Part shown: piece by piece, positions 37,101 to 49,100 of the stretch
Numbering within the stretch: position 1 is the stretch's first letter
How the letters are laid out: each line of letters begins with the position of its first letter
Assembly: GCF_039566955.1 (NCBI RefSeq)
Contig: NZ_CP154796.1
Coordinates: forward strand, 1,860,001 to 1,924,000
Reading direction: 5' to 3'
DNA length: 64,000 nucleotides
From: Micromonospora sp. DSM 45708
GTDB lineage: Bacteria > Actinomycetota > Actinomycetes > Mycobacteriales > Micromonosporaceae
The notes under the pieces: generated by a model
Databases searched by the model: none
What the model was told of the DNA's origin: nothing
Seen by the model: only the letters and a program-made list of their open reading frames with translations
Made by a program: the position numbers and the translations under genes

Positions 37101-40100
37101 GTCGACCGGCTCGGTGCAACTACTGACCGAGGCCACATCGTGGCCGGGTAATGGTCGGCCGCGACGGGCTGGGGTGTCCTCGTTCGGGATCAGCGGCACC
37201 AACGCCCACCTCATCCTCGAAGAACCCGCACCGCTCCAGATCCCGGAAGAGACCGAACCGTTCGAGTCGCTTCAGGTCACATCGGCTGACCCGGTGGCCT
37301 CGGACCAGGAATCGGGTCATGAAGCGGTCCCGTTGCCCGGTGGGGTGGTGCCGTGGTTGTTGTCGGCTAAGTCCGAGGTGGCGTTGCGGGCGCAGGCGCA
37401 GCGGCTGGCCGGGTTCCTGACCGACCGGCCCGAGGCCGAGCCGGTCGCGGTGGGGCGTGGGTTGGCGGCCCGGTCGGTGTTCACGCACCGGGCGGTGGTC
37501 CTCGGCCAGCAGCGGTCGGTGTTGGTGGACGGGCTGCGGGCGCTGGCCTCCGGTGGTCAGGCGTCGGGGGTGGTGACCGGGGTTGCGGGGTCTGGTCGGC
37601 TGGCGGTGGTGTTTTCCGGGCAAGGGAGCCAGCGGCTCGGGATGGGCCTGGGCCTGTACGAGGCGTATCCGGTCTTCGCGGAGGCGTTCGACCAGGTCTG
37701 CGCGTCCTTCGACCAGCATCTCGATCGGTCGTTGCGGGACGTGATCGCGGGCGAGCCGCAGCTACTGGACCAGACGATGTACACCCAGGCAGGGCTGTTC
37801 GCGGTACAGGTGGCCTTGTACCGGCTGATCGGCTCGTGGGGGGTGGCCCCGCAGTGTCTGGCGGGGCACTCGATCGGTGAGTTGAGCGCGGCGTATGTGG
37901 CCGGGGTGTGGGATCTGACCGATGCGGTAGCGGTGGTAGCCGCCCGGGGCCGCCTGATGCAGGCGCTACCCGCTGGTGGCGCCATGGTCGCGTTGACCGC
38001 CAGTGATGCTGAAGCGCAGGAGTTGATTGCCGGGCACACCGATCTGGTGGGCGTGGCGGCGGTCAACGGCCCTCGCTCGACGGTGATCTCCGGTGACCAA
38101 GACGTCGTGTTGGACCTGGCGCAGCAGTGGCGAGACGCCGGTGGCAAGGCGCGGCGGCTGAAGGTCAGTCACGCGTTCCACTCGCCGTTGATGGAGCCGA
38201 TGCTGGCCGACTTCGCCCACGTGCTGGCCGAGGTGGCCTGGCGAGAGCCGACCATCCCGGTGGTCTCCGGCACCCCCGACGCAGACGTGACCCAACCCGA
38301 GTACTGGCTGACACACACCCGCCAGACGGTGCGGTACCACGACGCGGTGAACGCCCTGCGCGAGCAAGGCGTGGATGTCTTCCTCGAACTCGGCCCGGAC
38401 GGCACGCTGACCTCAATGGCCGACCCCCCCGATGCAGGTGTGTGGCTACCGGCGTTGCGTGCTGAGCGGGACGAGCCGCAGACGTTACTGACCGCGGTCG
38501 CGGGTGTTCACGTACACGGCGGAGCGGTGGACTGGCCGACACTGCTCGGCACGAGTGCCGGTGGGCGGGCTCTGGAACTGCCTACCTACCCGTTCCAGCA
38601 CCAGCGATACTGGCCACAGGCGACGCACCAGGCGGCCCGCAGCGTCATGGACACGCTGGGTGCGGATTTTTGGCAGGCGGTGCAGCGGCAGGACGCGGCC
38701 ATGGTATTGCCGGTGCTGGCATCGCTGCGACAGCGGCAGGCCCGGGCGGCGTTGGACCGGTGGCGGTACCGGGTCGAATGGTCGGTGTTGGCTGACCAGC
38801 CGGATGGGGCGCTGTCGGGGGTGTGGGCGCTGCTGGCTGTGAGCGGGGCTGGCGATGAACTCTCGGATGTGTTGTCGGCGGGGGGTACCCGGGTGGTGCG
38901 GGTTGACCTTGACGATCTGGAGACCGGGCTGGCCGAGGTGCGGGCGTTGGCCGAGGCCGGGACGCTGGCTGGTGGGGTGGTATTGGCCGGTGCGGGTCGG
39001 GAATGCGCGGCGCAGCTGTTGGCGGTGGCGCAGGCATGGGGTCCCGTGCCGTTGTGGGTGTTTACCCGAGGCGCGGTGAGTGTGGGTGACAGCGACCCGA
39101 TCAAGAATGTGTGGCAGGGCCAGGTGTGGGGTCTGGGCCGGGTGATCGGTGCCGAGCAGCCCGACCGGTGGGGCGGGTTGATCGACCTGCCCGCTGGAGT
39201 GTTGGACGAGACAACCTGGCGGTCTTGCTGCGCGGTCTTGGCCGGTTGGGGTGAAGACAACCAAGTGGCCGTGCGCGCCGACGGGGTGTACGGGATGCGG
39301 CTGCGGCGAGCCCCGGCTGCGCTGGGACAGGTGTGGCAGCCATCAGGCACGGTGCTGGTCACCGGCGGGACCGGAGCGTTGGGTACGCGGGTGACCCGCT
39401 GGCTGGCCGAGCAGGGCGCAAGGCATCTGGTGCTGGTCAGCCGTCGTGGTCTGGCCGCCGCGGGCGCGCGGGAGTTGATGGCGGAGCTGGCCGCGGTAGG
39501 GGTGGGGGTGCAGGTGGCAGCCTGTGACGTGGCCGACCGCGACGCTATGGCTGAGGTACTCGCGGCGATCCCGGCCGAGCATCCGTTGACCGCAGTGGTG
39601 CACACCGCAGGGCTGCTCGACGACGGGGTGATCGGGTCGTTGACCGCCGAACGGTTGGCCACGGTGGCCCGGCCAAAGATCGACGCGGTGCTCGCTCTTG
39701 ATGAGCTGACCGCCGATATGGACCTGCAGGCGTTTGTGGTGTTCTCGTCGGTAGCGGCGCTGTTCGGCTCGCCAGGACAGGGCAACTACGCGGCCGCGAA
39801 CGCGTTTTTGGATGTGTACACCCAGCAGCGGCGAGCACAGGGCGCACCGATGGTGTCGGTGGCCTGGGGGACCTGGGCTGGTGGTGGGTTGGCGAGCACC
39901 GATCTGGCCGAGGCACGGACCCGCCGAGGCGGGTTGACGGGAATGGACCCCGCAGTGGCGGTCACCGCCCTGGAACACGCCGTTGGCCAGGGGTACCTGG
40001 CAGTGGCCGACGTGGACTGGCGCCGGCTGATTGAGGCCAGCGCTGGGCGCCTCGGATCGTGGCTGACGGATCTGCCCGAGGCACGGGCGGTGGTCGCTGA

Positions 40101-43100
40101 CCTGCCAAGTAGTGATGAGCCGTCGGCATGGCTGACGCGGTTGCGGCAAACTCCGACCGGACAGCGGGAATCGATGGCACTAACCCTGGTCCGCGAGCAG
40201 GCCGCAGTGGTCCTCGGCCACACCGGGACTGCGCAGATACCCTCCGACCAAGTATTCCAAGAACTCGGCTTCGACTCACTGACCGCGGTGGAGCTGCGTA
40301 ACCGGCTGGCCGCTACGACCGGGCTGTCGTTGCCGGCCACGCTGGTCTTCGACCATCCGACACCGCAGGTGTTGGCCGGGTATCTGCTGACGGAACTGCT
40401 CGGTGGGCAGACCGACGTCCTCATGCCGGTGGCGGTCGGCGCGGGTGTCGATGAGCCGGTGGCGATTGTGGGGATCGGTTGCCGGTATCCGGGTGGGGTG
40501 GGTGACCCGGACGGGTTCTGGCAGTTGTTGGTCGAGGGTGTTGACGCGGTGGGTGGGTTCCCCGTGGATCGGGGTTGGGATGTCGGGTCGTTGGATGACT
40601 CGGATCCGGCGGGGTTGGGGACCGAATTTGCCCGCAAGGGTGGGTTTCTGGCTGGTGCGGCGTTGTTCGATGCGGGGTTTTTCGGGATCAGTCCGCGGGA
40701 GGCTGTGGCGATGGATCCGCAGCAGCGCCTGCTCTTGGAGGTTTCCTGGGAGGCGTTGGAGCGGGCCGGGATCGACCCGTCCGGGCTACGCGGGTCGGAC
40801 ACCGGTGTGTATGTGGGCACGAACGGCCAGGACTACATCTCGATGATCGGCGACGCGCAGACCGGTAGCGAGGGACATCTTCTTACCGGGAATGCGGCGA
40901 GTGTCATGTCGGGGCGGGTGGCGTACACCCTGGGTCTGGAGGGCCCGGCGGTGTCGGTGGATACGGCGTGTTCGTCGTCGTTGGTGGCGGTGCATTTGGC
41001 GGCGCAGGCGTTGCGCTCGGGTGAGTGTTCGATGGCCCTGGCCGGTGGTGTGACGGTGATGGCCACGCCGGGAGCGTTCGTGGAGTTTTCCCGGCAGGGT
41101 GGGTTGGCCGCTGACGGGCGGTGTAAGCCGTTCGCGGACGTCGCCGACGGCACAGGTTGGGGTGAGGGCGTCGGAATCCTGGTGTTGGAGCGGTTGTCGG
41201 ATGCTCGCCGGCGGGGGCATCAGGTGTTGGCGGTGGTGCGGGGCAGCGCGGTCAATCAGGACGGTGCGTCGAACGGGTTGAGTGCGCCGAACGGTCCGTC
41301 GCAGCAGCGGGTGATTCGTCAGGCTTTGGCGAATGCGCGGTTGTCGCCGGGCGACGTGGATGTGGTGGAAGCGCACGGCACGGGTACCACGTTGGGTGAC
41401 CCGATTGAGGCGCAGGCGCTGATCGCCGCGTATGGCCAGGACCGGCCCGCGGAGCAGCCGTTGCGGTTGGGGTCGGTGAAGTCGAACATCGGCCACACCC
41501 AGGCAGCCGCGGGTGTCGCCGGGATTATCAAGATGGTCCTCGCGATGCGGCACGGGCTGATGCCCAGGACGCTGCACGTGGGCACCCCGTCCACGCATGT
41601 GGACTGGTCGGCGGGGTCGGTGCGGTTGCTGACCGAGGCCGCACCGTGGCCGGGTAACGGTCGGCCGCGGCGGGCTGGGGTGTCGTCGTTCGGGATCAGC
41701 GGCACCAACGCCCACCTCATCCTCGAAGAGGCCGATTCGTTCGAGTCGCCGCAGGGCACACTGGCTGACCCGGCGGGCTCGGGTCAGGAGTCGCCGGTGG
41801 CCCCGCTGCCGGGTGGGGTGGTGCCGTGGCTGTTGTCGGCTAAGTCTGAGGTGGCGTTGCGGGCGCAGGCGCAGCGGTTGGCCGGGTTCGTGGCTGACCG
41901 GCCCGAGGTGGAGCCGGTGGTGGTGGGGCGGGCGTTGGTGGATAGCCGGGCGACCGGGTTCACCCATCGGGGTGTGGTGCTCGGCCAGCACCGGTCGGCG
42001 TTGGTGGACGGGTTGCAGGCGCTGGCCTCCGGTGTCGAGGCGTCGGGGGTGGTTGCCGGGATCGTTGGGTCGGGTCGGTTGGCGGTGGTGTTTTCCGGGC
42101 AGGGGAGCCAGCGGGTTGGGATGGGTCTGGGCCTGTATGAGGCGTATCCGGTGTTCGCGGAGGCGTTCGATCAGGTCTGCGCGTATTTCGACCAGCATCT
42201 GGAGCGGTCGTTGCGGGAGGTGGTGGCGGGCGAGCCGCAGCTGCTGGAGCAGACGTTGTATGCCCAGGCGGGGCTGTTCGCGGTGCAGGTGGCGTTGTAC
42301 CGGCTGGTCGGCTCGTGGGGGGTGGTTCCGCAGTGTCTGGCGGGGCATTCGATTGGTGAGTTGAGCGCGGCGTGTGTGGCTGGGGTGTGGGATCTGGCTG
42401 ATGCGGTGGCGGTGGTGGCCGCGCGGGGCCGCCTGATGCAGGCGCTACCTGCTGGTGGCGCCATGGTCGCGTTGACCGCCACCGACGCCGAGGCCCAGGA
42501 GTTGATCGCCGGGCACACCGACCTGGTCGGGGTGGCGGCGGTCAACGGGCCCCGCTCGACGGTGATTTCCGGTGACCAGGATCTGGTGTTGGGCCTGGGG
42601 CGGCAGTGGCGAGACGCCGGTGGCAAGGCCCGGCAGTTGAAGGTCAGTCACGCGTTCCATTCGCCGTTGATGGAGCCGATGTTGGCCGAGTTCGCCCACG
42701 TGTTGGCCGAGGTGGTCTGGCGAGAGCCGACCATCCCGGTAATCTCCGGCACCCCCGACGTCGACGTGACTGATCCCGGATATTGGTTGGCGCACGTCCG
42801 CCAGACGGTGCGGTACCACGACGCGGTGACGGCGCTGCGGGAGCGAGGCGTGGGTGTCTTCCTCGAACTGGGCCCGGACGGCACGCTGACCTCGATGGCC
42901 GACACCCCCGATGCAGGTGTGTGGCTACCGGCGTTGCGTGCTGAGCGGGACGAGCCGCAGACGTTACTGACCGCAGTCGCCGGTGTTCACGTACACGGCG
43001 GGACGGTGGACTGGCCGACACTGCTCGGCACGAGTGCCGGTGGGCAGGCTCTGGAACTGCCGACCTACCCGTTTCAGCATCAGCGGTTCTGGCCGCAGGC

Positions 43101-46100
43101 GGTGGCGGCTGGTGTGGGGGATGTTCGGGTGTTGGGGCTGGGTTCGGTTGATCATCCGTTGTTGCGTGCGGCGGTGTCGTTGGCTGATGGGGACGGGGTG
43201 GTGTTGACCGGCCGGTTGTCGCTGTCGGCGCAGCCGTGGCTGGCTGATCATGTGGTGTTGGGTTCGGTGTTGTTGGCGGGCACGGCGTATGTGGAGTTGG
43301 TGATGTACGCCGGGGACCAGGTGGGCTGTGCCCTGGTCGAGGAGTTGACGCTGCAGACCCCGTTGGTGTTGCCGGAGCAGGGTGGGGTGCAGGTGCAGGT
43401 GTGGGTCGGTGATCCCGGCCAGGATGGCCGACGGCCGGTCAACGTGTACTCCCGGGCAGAGGATGGGCAGGGTGGGCAGGGTTCGTGGGTTCGGCATGCC
43501 TCGGGTGTGTTGAGCCCGCAAGCCGGCCGGGTTGCGGCGAGGCTGGAGCAGTGGCCGCCGGCCGACGCGCGGCCGGTGGCTGTTGATGGCGTGTATGAAC
43601 GGTTGGCCGGTGGCGGGTATGTGTACGGGCCGGTGTTTCAGGGTTTGCGGGCGGTGTGGCGTGGCGAGCGGGATGTGTATGCCGAGGTGACGCTGCCTGA
43701 GCACGTCGAGACCGGCGGGTTCGGGTTGCATCCGGCGGTGTTGGACGCGGCGTTGCACCCGATCGGGTTGGCCGGGTTAGTCGATGGCGATGAGGCAGTG
43801 TTGCCGTTCGCGTGGAGCGGGGTGCGGCTGCACGCGACCGGGGCGAGCACGTTGCGGGTCCGGCTGACACCGGCCGACGACGGTGCTATCGCGGTGGCGG
43901 TGTTCGACACCGCCGGCCAGCCGGTCCTGACCGCGGACTCGCTGGTGCTACGGCCAGTGACCACCGACCAACTGGGCGCCGGGGTACCGGACGCGGCGCA
44001 GTCACTGTTCGCCGTGGAATGGGTACCGCTGCCCGACGAGGAGCCTGACACCACGACGGCGGCTGCCGAACCGTTCTGGGCATGGCACGGACAGCGGCCG
44101 CAACCTCTACCGGTGCCCCACCCGCCAGGCCAGGTTGGTGGTGAACTGCCCACGGTCGTGGTCGCCGAGCTACCCGCTGTGGGCGAGCTATCGGCTGCGG
44201 GCGATGGCGTCGGTGTTGTTGAGGCCACGCACGTGGCGAGCGCGTTGGTGTTGGGTTGGGTGCAGGAGTGGCTGGCCGATGTGGCCACGGAGGGTTCCCG
44301 CCTGGTGGTGCTCACCCGTGGCGCTATCGATGGTAGTGACCTTGCCGCGGCTGCGGTGTGGGGTCTGGTCCGTTCCGCGCAGTCCGAACACCCGAACCGA
44401 TTCATCCTGCTCGACCTCGACGATGACACTGACCACGGCACTGACCACGGCACCGGCCACGGCACTGACCTGGGCAGGATCCTGACGGCGGTGCTCGCCA
44501 GCGGTGAGCCGGAGGTCGCGGTTCGGGCTGGTGGCCTGTATGCCCGGCGGTTGACCCGAGCCGGTGGTAGTGGCCGGCTGTCTCTGCCTGGTCCTGGTCG
44601 GTTGTCGTGGCGTCTGGATGTGTCGGAGCCGGGCAGTTTGGACAATCTGGCGGTGGTGGATTGTCCGGAGGTGGTGGCGCCGTTGGCGGTTGGTCAGGTG
44701 CGGGTTGCGGTGCGGGCGGCGGGGTTGAACTTCCGGGATGTGTTGGTGGGGTTGGGTATGTATCCGGATCCGGCTGCGGTGATGGGTAGTGAGGCGGCCG
44801 GTGTGGTGCTCGAGACCGGCCCGGGTGTGAGCGGGGTGGTGGTCGGGGATCGGGTGTTCGGGATGTTCAACGGGGCGTTGGGGCCGGTGGCGGTCACCGA
44901 TCATCGTCTCCTGGCCCGGGTCCCGCAGGGCTGGTCGTTCACTCGGGCGGCGTCGACGCCGATCGTGTTCCTGACCGCGTATTACGCGTTGCGGGATCTG
45001 GCCGATGTGCGGTCAGGGCAGCGGATCCTGATCCATGCCGCGGCCGGTGGGGTGGGTATGGCCGCGGTGCAACTGGCCCAGGCCTGGGGATTGCAGGTGT
45101 ACGCCACCGCGAGCGCCGGTAAGTGGGACACCCTGCGCGGGATGGGTGTGGACGATGCGCACCTCGCCTCTTCCCGCGATCAGGACTTCCGCCGCAGCTT
45201 CCTGACCGTGACCGGTGGGGAGGGTGTGGATGTGGTCCTCAACGCGCTGGCCGGGGAGTTCGTGGACGCGTCGCTGGACCTGCTGCCCCGTGGTGGCCGG
45301 TTCGTGGAGATGGGTAAGACCGACGTGCGGGACCCGGCTCGGATCGCCGCGGATCATCCCGGGGTGGCGTATCAGGCGTTCGACCTGTCCGAGGCCGGTG
45401 GTGACCGGATCGGGCAGATGCTGGCCGAGATCCTGGACATGTTCGCCGCGGAGGTTCTTCAGCCGCTGCCGGTGAGTGTGTTCGAGGCAGCCCAGGCTGT
45501 GCAGGCCTTGCGTTATCTGCAGGCGGCCCGTCATGTGGGCAAGGTGGTGCTGCGGCTACCGGCCGGGCTGGACCCGCGTGGCACGGTGGTGGTCACTGGT
45601 GGGACCGGTGTGTTGGGTGGTTTGGTGGCCCGGCATCTGGTCACCGCGCATGGGGTCAGGCATCTGTTGCTGTTGTCCCGGCGGGGTCCGGCCGCGGCCG
45701 GGGCGACCGAGTTGGTCGGTGACCTGACGGAGCTGGGCGTGCGGGTGCAGGTGGTGGCGTGTGACGTCGCTGACCGGAACGCGCTGGCTGAGGTGTTGGC
45801 GGCGGTGCCGGCCGGGCATCCGGTGGTGGGGGTGGTGCACACCGCCGGAGTCCTCGATGACGGGGTGGTCGAGGCGTTGACGCCGCAGCGGCTGGAGACG
45901 GTGTTGCGGGCGAAGGCGGATGCGGCGTGGTGGCTGCATGAGCTGACCCGGGACATGGATCTCGGGTTGTTCGTGGTGTATTCGTCGGCGGCGGCCACGT
46001 TCGGGTCACCGGGGCAGGGCAACTACGCCGCGGCCAACGCCGTTCTGGATGCCTTGGCGCTGCGGCGGCAGGCCGAGGGTCTGGTGGGGCAGTCGTTGGC

Positions 46101-49100
46101 GTGGGGGTTGTGGGCCCAGCAGTCGGCGATGACCGGGCATCTCGACGAGGCCGACCTGGACCGGATGCGACGCGCCGGCATCCTTCCCCTGTCCTCCGAG
46201 CAGGGCCTGGCACTGTTCGACGCGGCGATACGTACTGACCAGCCGCAGCTCGTGCCGATCCGGGTGGACCTGGCCGCGCTGCGTCGCGCTGGCGCCGGTG
46301 GTGTGCCGCCGTTGTGGCGGGTGTTGGCCGGCGGCTCGACCCGCAGGGCCGCGTCCACCGCCGATGCGCGGGTGGATCTGGCGGCCAGGTTGGCGGCTAT
46401 GGGGGTTGAGGGGCGCCAGCGGACGGTTCTGGAGCTGGTGCGGGCACAGGCTGCGGTTGTGCTCGGCCATGCCGACCCCGCGGCGGTTGATCCGGCCAGC
46501 GCGTTCCGTGAGCTCGGGTTCGACTCGTTGACTGCGGTGGAGTTGCGTAACCGGTTGGCTGCCGCGACTGGGTTGTCGTTGCCGGCCACGCTGGTCTTCG
46601 ACCATCCGACACCGCAGGTGTTGGCCGGTTACCTGCTGACGGAACTGCTCGGTGAGCAGACCGACGTCGTCGTGCCGGTGGTGGTCGGTGCGGGTGTTGA
46701 TGAGCCGGTGGCGATTGTGGGGATGGGGTGTCGGTATCCGGGTGGGGTTGGTGACCCGGACGGGTTCTGGCGGTTGTTGGTCGAGGGCGTTGACGCGGTG
46801 GAGGGATTCCCCGAGGACCGGGGTTGGGATCTGACGGCGTTGTACGACCCCGCTCGGCAGCGGTCGGAGACCCGGTACGGAACCTTCCTTTCCGGGGCCG
46901 GCATGTTCGATGCGGGGTTTTTCGGGATCAGTCCGCGGGAGGCCGTGGCGATGGATCCGCAGCAGCGACTGCTGCTGGAGGTTTCCTGGGAGGCGCTGGA
47001 GCGGGCCGGGATCGACCCGTCCGGGCTACGCGGCTCGGACACCGGCGTGTATGTCGGCACCAGCGGCCAGGACTACATCTCGATGATCGGCGACGCGCAG
47101 ACCGGCAGCGAGGGGCACCTCCTGACCGGCAACGCTGCCAGTGTCATGTCCGGGCGGGTGGCGTACACCCTGGGCCTGGAAGGCCCGGCCGTGTCGGTGG
47201 ACACGGCGTGTTCGTCATCAGCGGTCGCGGTGCATCTGGCGGCGCAGGCGTTGCGGTCGGGTGAGTGCTCAATGGCCCTGGCCGGCGGTGTGACGGTGAT
47301 GGCCACGCCGGGAGCGTTCGTGGAGTTTTCCCGGCAGGGCGGGTTGGCCGCCGACGGGCGGTGTAAGCCGTTCGCGGACGCGGCTGACGGCACGGGTTGG
47401 GGTGAGGGTGTCGGAATTGTGGTGTTGGAGCGGTTGTCGGATGCTCGTCGGCGGGGGCATCAGGTGTTGGCGGTGGTGCGGGGCAGCGCGGTCAATCAGG
47501 ATGGTGCGTCGAACGGGTTGAGTGCGCCGAACGGTCCGTCGCAGCAGCGGGTGATCCGTCAGGCCTTGGCGAATGCGCGGTTGTCGCCGGGCGACGTGGA
47601 CGTGGTGGAAGCGCACGGCACGGGCACCACGCTGGGTGACCCGATCGAAGCGCAGGCACTGATCGCCGCTTACGGCCAGGACCGGCCGGCGGGGCAGCCG
47701 TTGCGGTTGGGGTCGGTGAAGTCGAACATCGGCCACACCCAGGCAGCCGCCGGCGTCGCCGGGATCATCAAGATGGTCCTCGCGATGCGGCACCGGTTGA
47801 TGCCCAAGACGCTGCACGTGGACGAGCCCTCATCACATGTGGACTGGTCGACCGGGTCGGTGCAACTACTGACCGAGGCCACACCATGGCCGGCCAACGG
47901 CCGGCCACGACGGGCCGGGGTGTCGTCGTTCGGGATCAGCGGCACCAACGCCCACCTCATCCTCGAAGAAGCCGAACCGCTCCAGATCCTGGAAGAGACC
48001 GAACCGTTCGAGCTGCCGCAGGGCATACCGGCTGACCCGGCGGGCTCTGGCCAGGATTCGCCGGCCCCGCCGGGCGGTGGGGTGGTGCCGTGGTTGTTGT
48101 CGGCCAAGTCTGAGGTGGCGTTGCGGGCGCAGGCGCAGCGGTTGGCGGGGTTCGTGGCGGATCGGCCTGAGGTGGGGCCGGTGGTGGTGGGGCGGGCGTT
48201 GGCGGGCCGGTCGGTGTTTGCGCATCGGGCGGTGGTGGTGGCTGGGGATGCCGACGGGTTCTTGGCTGGGTTGCGGGATGTGGATGTTTCGCCGGTGGTG
48301 GTGCGTGGTGTTGCGGCGGGTGTGGGTGGTGCGGGTTCGGTGTTTGTGTTTCCGGGGCAGGGGGCGCAGTGGGTGGGTATGGGGTTGGCGTTGTGGGATG
48401 CCGAGCCGGTGTTCGCGGAGGCGATGGTGCGGTGTGGGGAGGTGTTGGCGCCGTTGGTGGGTTGGTCGTTGCGGGAGGTGTTGGCTGATCCGGTGTTGTT
48501 GGGTCGGGTGGATGTGGTGCAGCCGGTGTCGTGGGCGGTGATGGTGTCGCTGGCGCAGTTGTGGCGTTCGGTGGGTGTGGTTCCGGCGGCGGTGGTGGGG
48601 CACAGTCAGGGTGAGATCGCTGCGGCGTGTGTGGCTGGTGGCCTGTCTTTGGCTGATGGGGCCAGGGTGGTGGTGTTGCGGAGTCGGGCGATTGTGGCGT
48701 TGTCGGGGTCGGGGGGCATGGTGTCGGTGCCCGCACCGTTGTCCGAGGTGCAGCAGTTGATTGCCGGGTGGGGTGGGGACCTGTCGGTCGCGGCGGTCAA
48801 CGGTCCGGCGCAGGTGGTGATCTCTGGTACCACGGCCGCGTGTGAGGAGTTCGTGCGGGCGCATGCGGGGTTGGGGGTTCGGCGGATCGCGGTGGATTAC
48901 GCCTCGCATTCGCCGCAGGTGCAGGCGATCGAGGATCGGTTGCGCACGGATTTGGCTGGTCTGCGGCCTCGTAGCGGGCAGGTGGCGTTCTATTCGACGC
49001 TGGAGGCGGCGCGGGTCGACACTGCTGGTCTTGATGGTGGTTACTGGTATCGGAATCTGCGGCACCAGGTTCGGTTCGGTGAGGTGATCCGGACGCTGAC

